A stretch of 64,000 bases of DNA from Leptasterias polaris (taxonomy: Eukaryota > Echinodermata > Asteroidea > Forcipulatida > Asteriidae). Shown in pieces: positions 22,801-35,800 of this stretch. Under the pieces are notes generated by a model. That model searched no databases. It saw only the letters and a program-made list of their open reading frames with translations, and was not told the DNA's origin. The DNA is taken from contig JAZGTN010000089.1 in the NCBI GenBank assembly GCA_037783415.1, positions 2,790,001-2,854,000 on the forward strand. Reading direction: 5' to 3'. The translations under genes were made by a program, and so were the position numbers. How positions within the stretch are numbered: the stretch's first letter is position 1; every line of letters starts with the position of its first letter.

Positions 22801-25800
22801 AAAATTATAAAGAAAGATACAATTACAGAGATGCCAACATTTCAAATTCAAAAAGAGTAATTTGCCCTCAGGCAATATATATAGCATTTAACAGAGATCA
22901 GTGTCATACATGTTCTGTGCTTTTTGACGATGTCGTATGCTCCGGCGCGCTGTGTGCAATGTTGATGTCGAGTCACAGCGACCGCGAGCAGATTTCACTA
23001 CGAAGTTGTAATCCTCTATAAAATCATGTTGTAATGAATCCATCGTTGTACTCCAACAAGCGAAAAACTAATCAAACTATTGTATTATTATATTGGTTTT
23101 ACCTGGCACGCGTAAACAACGAGCACCGTAATAAACATGATTTTATCAACAGTGTAGTACGACGAGCAAGACTACGCGCGGTTTTCTCAAACGCCCCAAT
23201 ATCAACATCAGTATACCTGGGGCGATTTGGTTAGCAACTGACCATGGCTGGTTGCCACTCTTCTAACACACATTGTCTACGTGTAAATCGAGGACACCAG
23301 CCTGATACTTATTACGCCCAATTAGGCTCTTCTACCGTGTGCGCGTTGTTTTCACCGGTCGTTTCGAAAAGGGCCTACGTATGCGCTGTTTCATGCGCTA
23401 CAATTCGCACAAAAAGTCAGATACCGAATACATTTTAGTGATACGCGCTATGAAAATAAATAGGATTCAAGACACAACACGTACATTAAATGTTTTATTA
23501 CTAGATATTTATAAAATCGTAAAGAACGAGGCGATGATCGTATTGTCGTAATTTGATAAATAAATCGTACAAATTACGCCTAAATCGTAAATGTTGGCAT
23601 CTCTGCAATTAAAGTCACATGTGAAAGTTTCAGCTAAATACAGTGTCTACTTGCTGAGGAAACAGCAACAAACTGTCATGATATTTTCACAAGAACCTCA
23701 AATCAATCTGACAACAGGTACCAACTGCATCTGTAGCTGCAGCATTCGCGAACGGACACAAACCCTCAGAAATCTGAGAAACAATTCATGTATGAACCGT
23801 TACTCAGATTTTAATATTTTGGGGTGAAACTTTTTCCGAACCATATTCCTTTAAAAAAATCACTTCTAAAAAATAGTTTTACTATCAACAGCTTACTTAC
23901 CAAGTCAGCTTTTATGGACATTGTTTTTTTACAGGAATTTACCAATCTATGATCCTACTTTGAAGATAAATCTGATATCTTTGAGCAAATATGGATAAAG
24001 GAAAAACAAGTTTCTAAAATCATTATGAAAGCTGAGCATGTGTTTGGCTGTTTAATAAAAAAGAGGCTTTCCCAAAGGGTTGCAGAGTGCTGGGGATAAC
24101 GAATGGAACTTGGTATTACCTTTAGCATCATCGGAACCAGATGCAATGAGTTTTGGGTCTACCCTGTTAAAATCAACACTCCAGCATCTTTTCTCATGCT
24201 CCTACAGGAAGAGAAAGTCATTCAGAAATTGTTAAAATTCTATTTGTGAAAAGTCGTTCAGAAATTGTTAAAATTCTATTTGTGGAAAACTTGTAACTTT
24301 CTGAGAGTAAATGGGAGCTTGTGAGATATTTGGTTACTAATAGACCATTTCACACAGCGATCAATAAATGTTGGGAGACCTAATATGTATAATGTTATGT
24401 GCCCGTAATATGAACATTTTCTCATGTTGATGAAATAATGGCAACACGATCATATATCTTTCTTTTTTTCAGTTTCGGTTTGTTCACGTTGGTGATATTT
24501 AGCCATGTTATTGTCTATTACCCATCATACAATTGAATCCTGAAAACTAGGATAAGTAGTTATTGACACTGCATTTCAACCCTCAAAGATTCTCTCTCAA
24601 AGGCTAAATGGAAAACATAATAAAAATTGCTCAATAAAGTTAAAAAGTGCTGCCTAAAAGAACCAAAAGAGCTTAGCTTAACAGATACAAGATTTTTCTT
24701 TTCTTTAACTAATCTAAGCTATCATTTAACTTTTATAATAACGAAGAGAATTTACACATATCTGCCAGAGGGAGGAGCTCATCTACCAACAAGCTTCAGC
24801 AACAACAGGTAGGAGTGACTTACTTGAAATAATCGGACCTTAGAAGCTGAGAATGCATCCCATAGTGTGACGGTTCCTTCATAATCACTACTTGCTAGCA
24901 TTCCTTTATGATACGCACTCCAACATACACAACTGGTGAGAGACAAAGAAAACAAAATACTACCATCTTCAGAAATTCACTCAAGAATGATCTATTCTTA
25001 GTTAATTTCATTTGTAGTAATAAAATAAAAGAAGGGGTTCGCCCCGGTGTTCCTGGTTTGATTGGTTGCATATTGCGCCACAGCACCTTGTAAACCATTA
25101 CATGGTGCTATGCAAAGGAATAGGTCTCATACTTCAACACGTAGCTCCACAAACCTTGCAAGAAAGTTGAAGCGCAATGAGCGTCACTGAGTGACGAATA
25201 TGACCGCTATATAAAAAGCCATTATTATTATTATTATTTATTATAAATCAATCAGGGGGTGAACAAAGAACAATTTACTGGAGCGGGATTTAAACCTTTG
25301 ACTTGAAGCAGGAATTGAACCTGTGACCTCCAGGTTTATGTGCTGGAGCTCCACAAACTGAGCTAGCTAGCCCTATGTTGGCAGTCTCCCTATCTTGACA
25401 AGATCTTCGTCCAACATAAGGCTATAGATAGCTAAGTTGGTGGAGCATCGGCACACCCGCAGGCAGGTCCAAATCCCGCTCTAGTAAATTTTTCTTCGTT
25501 CAACCGCACAAATGAATCAACCATACAACGCACAAGACTGGCAAGATCTACAATGAAAACTGACCTGATCTTGGAGTTGCAAACCATCTCATGGGCAGGA
25601 TAGTGAATATCTACAGCATCCATCACCACAGCACTGTACTCAAACACCTTGATTTTCTTTGTCACGCCGGCTATTGCAAAAAAATCGTTGTCCTTGTCGA
25701 ATTCAATACTGCAGAGAGACATTTCAATAGGAATCATGGAATCAACATTACTTAAATACTCGATGAGGAAAGAAATGTTGAAACCAACAATTTCACTGAG

Positions 25801-28800
25801 GTGCTTACAAGGGCGAGGGGTAACCAGCGGGAGGACAGGGAGGGCTTGACCCCACCCAAATTAAAATATCAGATTTTTCATATTTCAGCCCAACCTGACT
25901 TACCTTGAGACTATACTAGAACCATTGTAGACATCTGCATAGCTTAATGTGGCTAACGGACGAATTGAACTGAACTTAGTAAACTTAGACAGGCTATCGG
26001 TAAACTGGTTGAGCTGCTCACCCGATCTGTTTTCACCTACAGAGGGAACAAGAATGCAACAGATGTCAAGATTTCATTTCTACAGATAACAGTCCCCCTT
26101 TGTTGGAACAAACCTAAGTTCTGGCCCCAATTTCATAGAGCTAAAGCAGAAAAAAATGCTAAGCACAACAAATTTATGCTTACCAGAATAAGGTTACCAA
26201 CCAACTTACCATGTCATATGTGCAAGTTGTGACTGGTATCCTGCTCATTTCTGCTAAGCAACAAATTGTTAAGCAATATTTTCTGCTGAAGCAGCTCTAT
26301 GAAATTGGGCCCAGGTTGTGGGTTTGGGTCCTTTGTAGTACACGTTTAAGAGCACAGTGGAATTCCAATGGTGGAAGGGGTTTGATTTGAAATGCTTCGG
26401 TTTCAAAATATGCACCCCATTTTTTATAGCGCGTACTTGTTTGACCCATATTACCGGGATTTCCTGTAAAACACACATATTGGAATTGTCTATATAGAGG
26501 AACACTCCACCCGTTTTTCTTTGTGCTCTTGTTACTACTAGTATCAAATGGGAAACATGGAAAAATCACATTAAATAAAATGATGTGCTCTTTACAGTAC
26601 ACAGTTTGTTGGGGGATATGTTAATTTGTAAGTCAGTAAATAATTCATGTTTATTGTAATGCACTAATAAGCACTATACAGGCTTTTGGCAGATACAGCG
26701 TTTGTGTACTGTGACTATTCACGCACATTTAGGTTAAAAACAAAGGGCATTTTGAAACCCCCATAGAAAAAAACTCGACAAAAAATTAGGAATGATTAGT
26801 TTACTTCTTTAGGCCTATATTTGCATTATCAAAAAGTTAAGTATAGACCCCTTTGACGTCACAGGAAGCAAATGCCTTCCCACGTTCTGCCATAATGGGA
26901 TTGTCAAATTGTAAGCTTCTAAAAGCACATGTGTCACCTAAAATGCAAATGACACAGAAACACATTGTAAACCTGACTCCCATGTTGACACAATCAAGAT
27001 GAATTCTGGATGATGTTGAATGAGTCGTGTTTCGAAGACCCTTTAGCAAGAGTACTTGCTAAATACAGAATAAATTCACGGACATTTATATAAATAAGGA
27101 ATGATTTGCAAGACTTTGCAAAGGGCATCTATTACCCAGCTCTTTCTAAGAATTCCCAGAGCAACCTGAAAAGCTGATCTCTGCACAAAAACCGGTACAA
27201 AAGCCGACAATTTCACCGCTGGGAAGAGAAACTAATACATCTAAAAGAAACCTAGGGTTATAAATAGCAACTCCTCTCTCCTACACCAGAAAAATGTGTG
27301 GGCGGAATGATTCTGTTTTCATTTTTGGCCGTTGATCCCGCGGGAGAAAGGAGCAGTTGGTGCAAGCCTTATGGCATATTTTGTAATTTCTTCGTCACTG
27401 CCTTCAATAGGAGGAGAGGGTGTGTTGAAATGCTTACAAACGGGGATTGACTTAATTTGGTTGGGCCAAATCAAATTGAACACAAGTTTGTATTCCAGAA
27501 AATTCTATAACATGACCACCCATTGTAGATGCTGTAGTTAAACAAACTATACTGCAAAGTGTTCCAATGTGGAACCCTCCTGCTATGTATTGAAACAGAT
27601 TGATCATGACAATGGCGGTACTATGTTTAGAGATAAGCTTCACATTGTTGAAGGTGTACGTCAACACGTACCATAATGCCTTTGGCATTTCGCGCTGCCA
27701 TTCTGGTGCAAGCTCAAATCATTTAAACTATAAACCATGTTACCTTTGTTTACAGAAATAGTGACCTTGTACATTCTAATGCATTTCCTGACAGGCAAGA
27801 TACTACACAGGCCATATGAAAAAACTTACATTTTTGTGTCATAATTTTCACATAAATTCAAGAGTTACAAAAGCAACAGCTGTACAGCTTTTGGGATGTC
27901 CCCCCTTTCTTATCAAAAGTTGAGAAAAATCAGACAGTGCAGTCTCCATAAAACATAAGATTGATTGTATTCTTCCATTGAGCTGCGTACAAACTTTGCC
28001 TGCAGGAAGTCCAGGCTCTGTGGCTCTTTTGTAAACATGTGATGTCACAGGTCACATGGTCTATACCTCATGAAGAGAGGCATAAACATCTCGTACAGTT
28101 TATAAAATCTTTCCCTCTAAATTTTTTTTTAAATGCAGATTTCTAAGGTTGTTTTCTCAACTGTCTGAGAAATTATTGCAGTGTCCTTTTGATACAGACA
28201 TTCTTCAGTTTTTCAAAATTTAAAAAGAAGAAAATTCCAAGCACAGCGAGACTTTGTACTGTGTTTTTACTAACACAAAAATCAGATAATCAGCTGAAAA
28301 GTTGGATGCCAGTCAATGGGAGACTTTAGACTTTCAGCTAATCACCAAGAGAGGGCGCTCGTCACCAGGTAAAGTCAAAATTTTAGGAATAGGAAAAGCA
28401 TGGGAGTGACGGTCACCGACAGCACTCGTCAACAAATACTTCGCGTTTTGCGTGTTGTTTTTTTCTTTTAAGTTATTTTAGATTCAACCCTAGTGCGTTT
28501 TTGAATTGATAACACAATACCAAACACGTCGTGTGTAGTACCAAACTGTTCTGGAACAAAAAGTGGTGTGCTGAGTGTGGCGAGTAGCACTAGCCTAACA
28601 CTTTGTAGTACTAGTACATTAGTAGTGTAACAGCCAAACAACTTTACCTGGTAGGTCTGCTGCCCTCTAGTGGCAGAGATTTCCAAAAGTCTCCCATTAG
28701 AGAGATTTTTTATACGATAGGTTAACATTTAGAATTAGAATTCTATTTTCATTTAGAAAATACAATTAGCTGTCAACCAAAAGAACATATGGTATAAATG

Positions 28801-31800
28801 CAAACAATATTTAATTGTCTGACGTTTCGACCCTAGCTTCTGTTACACTTGTATACCTGTGTATGTGTGTTGTGATGTCATTTAGCCTTCGAGAATGACT
28901 CTGCTAGGGTCGAAACATCAGTCTATTAACTTTTTTTTGCAATATACCTTTGATTGAAAGCTTTCATTTTGACGTTGGTACTTACTGGGTGATATATCAC
29001 TCTGTCTGATACTGAAGTAGCACTGCTCTAGATCTTCCAGATGATGATGAAGACGTTTCCTTCTAGACGCTAACGTGGTGTCTAACCACTGCTGTCTACC
29101 ACCCTGGGGAAATAAACACAGACAGCCAAATCAGTCTTTCGTTACCCCTCATTCAATCTGAACATAAAGAGTGCTTATAAATCAATATGAAACATGTTTT
29201 TGGAATGTAGATGGGCAATTTCATTTTTACTCGCATAATTTTGACCGCCGGATATAAGATTGTCAGTACTGGCATAATAATAATAATAATAATATCGAAG
29301 TCTTATATAGCGCACGTATCTACCAAACAAGGTACTCAAGGCGCTGAGTATATACATACTTTCAGAAAGATAGGTTATTGCAGTGATGAAAATCTGAGAC
29401 CCAATTATTTAGCACCTTATAAGGGTTTACAAGGTGCTACGGCGCATTAAGCAGCCACAACCAGGAACACCGGGGCGAACCCCTTCTCTTTTCGATAAGT
29501 GCACTGGGTTCTTTTACGTGCATTCACAACGCACGGGACCAACGGCTTTACGTCCCATCCGAAGGACGAAGCATGTGGTTAAGTGTCTTGCTTAAGGACA
29601 CAAATGTCACGACTGGGACTCGAACCCACACTCTGCTGATCAGAAACACCAGAGCTTGAGTTCGGTGCTCTTAACCACTCGGCCACGACATTCCATAAGG
29701 ATGTAACGTTCTACAACCTTCTACCTTTTTGTCAATGCTAGATTTACTCCGAAGGCATGTGTTTCAATTCCCATGCATAATTAAATTTCATACATTGACT
29801 TGTGAATGCCAGAAGGAAACAATAAAACAATCACACTTTTACACTCAGTTTTCTTGAAACACGAACTGCTTACAACCTTTGGGCGGGCACTTTTGTTCAA
29901 GTCCTTCTGCCAGGCATATGACGAGATATATGGCATACAGAATTTTGTGTGTGATTTGATTAAGTGAAATGTGACTAAGCACAAGTTTCAATTGATTGTG
30001 TAATCAATCTTATTCAGACAGTCAGATTTCTGACAGCTGTGGTTGAAGTAGCCATGGAAGAACTGACTTTTTTCTGATCAAGGAGCTCTCTATGCACGAA
30101 AAGAGTATACCTTGTTGATCAGAGTGCATTCCAGTCTGATGCACATATAATAAAGGGCCACGTTACATAATTCGAGCTGAGACTGCTTTCTTGCTTAATT
30201 TTGCTTAGCAAGAAATTGATAAGCATTTTTCTGCTTAAGCAGTTCTTTGAAATTGGGCCCAGCTATGGCCAAGTTTGCACAAGGACCATTTGTCAACTCG
30301 AGGCCGATATTGCCTTATACCCAGCACATGTTTTTGAACATGAGTACCAGTTAATATTGGCCGCTACTCGACAAAAGGTCCTTGTGCAAACTTGGCCATA
30401 CATTGTAGCTGGTCCCAATTTCAAAGAGCTGTTTAAGCAGAACAAATTTGCCTCACAATTTCCCACTAAACAAAAATAAGTAGAAACCAGTCACAGACCG
30501 TATTGTGTTACATGGTATTTTGGCTGGTAACCTAATTCTCTAGTAAGCAACAATTTAGTTTTCGCTTAGCCACTGTTTCTGCTTAGAAGCAGCTCTTCAT
30601 AAAATTGATCCCTGGTTTGAAAAAAACAAAACTGCCATTATTATTTTAGGGTTTTTGATTCCTTTTGAGGCAACATTATTATTTTCACAGGATGATAGAA
30701 AATAACATTAAACATACTTGTACATTGATGTTAAAAAAAGAAGCTGCCTTTATTCCCTGACAGCGAAAGAAATTCTTAGAGGCACTCAATGTGTAACTAT
30801 TCTTGTTCAGGTACTTGTACAGAGTCGGCGCCCTCAAGCCATTTCTGGCTCTAGTGTCATCAAATCAATTCAAATCAATCCAACATACAGCTTGCCAAAG
30901 TATTTGCAAGTTTAGGAACAAATTACTAACTTGGACAACAAAATTAACGGGACAGCAAGGCTGAGGGGGGAAAACAGAACAGCTGCCGTTGCTAGAGGTA
31001 AAGATTTTCAGTATCATGGGCCTTTGATCAAATATAGGCAAAATTGTTTTTCATCATTAATCAAACTTGACTTCCCTTTTCAACCATTTATAGATTATGT
31101 TTCTGTATAATGATATGCGCAGGGCTGAGTTTGCATAAACCAAATTTGCATAATTCATGAATGGATTATTCAACACTTTTTTTTCTGGTGAAAATGTCTG
31201 GGAAAATAGCACAAAACAATAATTATTGTTTTGTTTAGGAAAGTACAGTATGATGACATGGGAATCACAAGAAATTTTTCATTTTTGAAATATTTTGGTT
31301 AAATGGAACTAAGCTAATTGCAGCTGTTTAGCTGTCTAACAGGGACAAACTTTACGCACCACAAATATTCGGAAGTTTGCCGAAATCCAACTTACGTTTT
31401 TACTGCCATTGAAGCCCTCCTGAGGGCCATCTGTCTTGGAAGAATTTTCTAGTTTGATTTTTGGTTGTTCATTACTGCAGAAGCGGATAAATAAAAAACA
31501 ACACTCATGGTTAAACTTCAGTCACTCAAGAAGCAAACTCGTATCAGTCATTGAAACTTACCAATCAAAGTAGTACCAAACTTCCTACTGACCAACTATT
31601 CAAAAATCATTTGATTGAGTTTGTATGGTTAAGACACTTGTCCAGCCTCAAATTTTTGAAATCAATTTGGCTTATCGTACAAATAAAATTGAGAGATAAG
31701 TATAATTTGAAGCTTTGCATGGGGAAGGAAGTGAGATTTGCAGGAGTCAACCATGGTGGTTCTGAGAAGAACCAGAGGGGAGATGAGTCTCGATATTTTG

Positions 31801-32837
31801 AGTAGTAGGCTCTGTACATCTTCGGGAGAATGCTGAACTACAACTGATGCAAAGGCAAAAATGGGTATTTACCAAAAAAAAAGCCCAATCAAAAATGTGG
31901 TTGCCAAAAAAAAGGCCCAATCAGAAGTGGGTATTTCAAAAAATGACCAATTAAAATTGGGCATTTGCAAATAAGAGGTATTGTAATCATGAAATGTAGG
32001 TATTATTATATTGCTTAAGGTACATTAAGGTACAGTGCAAAAAGGCAGTGCCATTTTAGACCAGGCTTGTTCCTGGTCTACCTACATGACCTACTCTTGA
32101 AGTTTTAATCAATCTACATCATTGGTGTTTGGAAAAAAGTACAACATTTCCATCTTGTAGTTTTCAATAAACACATCAAAAGACACACCCGTCTCCGATT
32201 TTTTAAGGGATTTTGTGCACGTTCATTATTAGGGGCTTATTTGGGTTACATAAATCAAAATAAACAATGAGGATTGGTCTTCAAATGTTATTTTCTCCAA
32301 TTTGACAGTATTTTAGATGGAACTATTTGTCCTGAGGGTTGACGCTGGCATTCACTCATTCATTCTTATTATAAGTTCTCAGATTTATAACTTGTCCTTT
32401 GTTTGCAAAAAATAGAAAGTGGCCTGATGTTTCGAACATAGCAGTCTTTCTCAAAAGCTAAAAAGAAAAAGACTCTACTAGGGTCCAAACGTCACGCCAT
32501 TAACTATTTTTGGCAATTATACCATAGGTCCTTTTGGTTGATTAGCATTTTGCGACAGATAACTCTATTTTCTCAGTTTTATCCCTTTTTTTTTATCCGA
32601 TACTGTATTGTCTGCAACAGAAGTCATCAGTTGCGTAAAACCAACTGACAACAATTTTTCCGTATTGTTATTTCTACACCATCTAACCTCCCCGGAGAGT
32701 GCCGTCATTATTTTCATTTTCAAAAGCTTTTTCTTGAAGCCGGAGGTGGCTATAGAAGTAATTTTAAAAGGGCACTTCACCGAACGGAACCATTCGGCTC
32801 AGGTTACAACCTCTAACAGCTCACACACACACACATG

Positions 32838-32887
<50 letters not shown>

Positions 32888-35800
32888 GCAGCACGTACAT
32901 TCACTGAACTGATCTTACAGTATAGAGCTGTTTTAAGGTATATTTATTGTACATGTACATAGAGGTTATTTTGAAAGGATTGTTTTTCAGTCTTGAAGCA
33001 TGTGTAATTGCTTGGCTTCCAGTAAACACAATTCTTGCACAAGTGTTATTCTCAATAATCCAGCTGCAAAACCAATATTTTTACAGAGATATATTGAACA
33101 AGTCTATTTTTGGAGGTTACCCCCCCCCCCCCCACTCCATTTCCCCCTTTGATGTTTTTGTATTATCTTGACGCATGTAGATGTTGGCTGCACCTAAATT
33201 TCCTTTCACATATTCTTGCGAAAACATTTCATGGAGACTTCCAAGCTATGCATCTTTTTCACTCAACAATTGAATAAGGGAGCTCAATGAAAAAGAAAGT
33301 AAAATTGCCATATTTTTTGTAATAAACCAAGGGAAACCAACTGGAAAATAAATCAATTTTGGGGTGAACAAAAGCCTAAATTTGACAGAATTCTTGCAGA
33401 TCTTTTTAAGATTGACAGTTTTTCTTTCTCTCTCAAGGAAAAACAGGCCTTAGAAAAAGAAAAGAGTTCAAGCAAAAAGTAACCAATATGTGTTAATCCC
33501 TGAATACTCAGTACTTTCCCGAGTCCTGTGAAAAGAATCAACAGGCATATTACTCGGTTTGGATTCGAACCCACAACCTTTGCCTTTCTAGAGCAGATGT
33601 CTCACTACTACACCACCGAGATGCCCCCCCCCCCCTTATCCCTGATGCAAATTTAACATCTATTAAAAATCATTGTGGGACCTGCTGCTAAAATATAGGA
33701 TTCAAACTGTATCTAGCTGTTTTTGAAGTTGCCATAGTCTTGTCATTGCGGCCAGTGGCCTTAGCCATGTCGTTGCAGCCAACGGCCGTAGCCATGTCGT
33801 TGCAGCCAACGGCCGTAGCCATGTCGTTGCGACCAATGGGCATAGTCATAGCCAAAGTCGAAATTGCTAGATTCGGATGTGGTCTTATAGCTTAAAACTG
33901 ACTGATCTATAAAAGTGAACATATTTTCAATGAACGATCCATTGGTGACTTTATATTTATAACTCTTCAAAACTAGAGTCAGACTGACACTTACCTTTAA
34001 AATGTTTTTCTGACCAACCTAAAAACAGTGGGAGTCCGAATAATATGCCAGGACGAATCAAACTCATTCTGTAGTCATGAATGAATGCATTTATGTACTT
34101 CGATCTGTTCCGAGACACTTTCTTAAGTGGGGGGTAAACACTTTAACAGAGAGGGTCGATGTTTCTTGGCTTGGGGGGGGGGGGGGAGGGAGGGGGAGGG
34201 AGAAGGTAGATGGGTGCCAAGATTTGTTATTACCTTGTGGATGGTGCTACTGCGTCGTCGTTGTTCAGAGCAACAGGATAACTCTGCATAGAGGAAACAA
34301 AACCGGAAAAAAATCTAATTGTTTGCCAGTTTCCCGAAATCTTTTCCAGGGGCAATGCTGACAAACAGCTAAGAAAACAAGGTTCTAAATTTTAGGAGGC
34401 AAGTTGAAAAGAAGGCATTTCCAACTTTTGGTAATACCTGGATTTATTAATTTCATGGAGCTTTTGGGGACAGTATCCTCAGCACTAAAGAAGTCGATCC
34501 AAGAGCAGGAGGATTTCTTTACATCAGAAGAAAGTACAGCTGGGCCCAATTTCATGGCTCTGCTTACCATAAGCAAAGAATTGGCGCTTACGGAAGCAGG
34601 GAATTCTGCGCTTACGTCAAGGGTATTTCATGGGTTAGCAGGGAATTTTTGCTTGTGCGCTTGCGTAGTCCACGTTACGAGGCATTCTACGCTAACACAG
34701 CTAGCGCAGAAATTCGGCGCTTGCTCAGTAAGCGGAGAATGGTGATCGCAAGCGCAGAATTCGGCGGTAAGCAGAGCCAAGAAATTGGGCCCTGGTTATT
34801 TCACCAAGGAGACATAGAAAGGTCTGAGTTTAGATTCCGTCTTAAATTTCTCATCCCTACTTTTCTCTAACGTGTCAAAAATTACCCACTAAAAATACAT
34901 CTGGTTGTCTATTCATGTGTTGTGTTGAATTACAATTTCAACTTAAAATCTGAACTCCTTACATTGTTCGTAAGCAAGCCTCTAACATTGAGTTTAAACA
35001 ATGATCTGGCACTACTGACGCAGTTAGTAATGAAGGTATTGTGGCTGAATGGCAGGGGACCAGTCACTAACAGTTCTAATGAAGGTATTGTGGCTGAATG
35101 GCAGGGGACCAGTCACAAACAGTTCTAATGAAGGTATTGTGGCTGAATGGCAGGGGACCAGTCACTAACAGTTCTAATGACAAGGTATTGTCAGGGGACC
35201 AGTCACATACAGTTCTAATTACATGGTATTTTGGCTGAAGGGCAGGGGGCCATTCACTAACAGTTCTAATGACAAGGTATTGTCAGGGGACCAGTCACAA
35301 ACAGTTCTAATGAAGGTATTGTGGCTGAATGGCAGGGGACCAGTCACTAACAGTCCTAATGAAGGTATTGTGGCTGAATGGCAGGGGACCAGTCACTAAC
35401 AGTTCTAATGACAAGGTATTGTCAGGGGACCAGTCACATACAGTTCTAATTACATGGTATTTTGGCTGAAGGGCAGGGGACCAAATCTAATGACATGATA
35501 TTTTGGCTGATGGAGCATGGCAAACGAGCAGCAACGGTCAGACTTACCGAGAGCATAGATGTGTAGGCCTCACGGTGTTTACTCAGTCGGTCTTCCACTC
35601 TCTTCACATCTTCCTCTAATAGTCTCATCTGCTTGGACAGTTCATCTAATTGCTATTTAAGATATGGTATGAACATGGTTACTCCTGACGCGACAACTCC
35701 TCAAACTTAAATGTTAGAACTCATTTTGTAAATACATGTAGGTAGGTGATAGTGGCATTGTTTAGCCCTAAACATACACTTGGTTTTGCCTAAAGTGCTG

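Noticed and set aside
29590..29692. Candidate tRNA-Ser/Leu gene on the minus strand
   Set aside because: The head is tRNA-like, but it is followed by a SINE body and (TAT)n tail; the acceptor stem does not pair cleanly.
33997..34020. Possible 24-bp COP1 micro-exon between AG and GT sites
   Set aside because: It cannot be inserted between exons G and H without a stop codon in the required phase.
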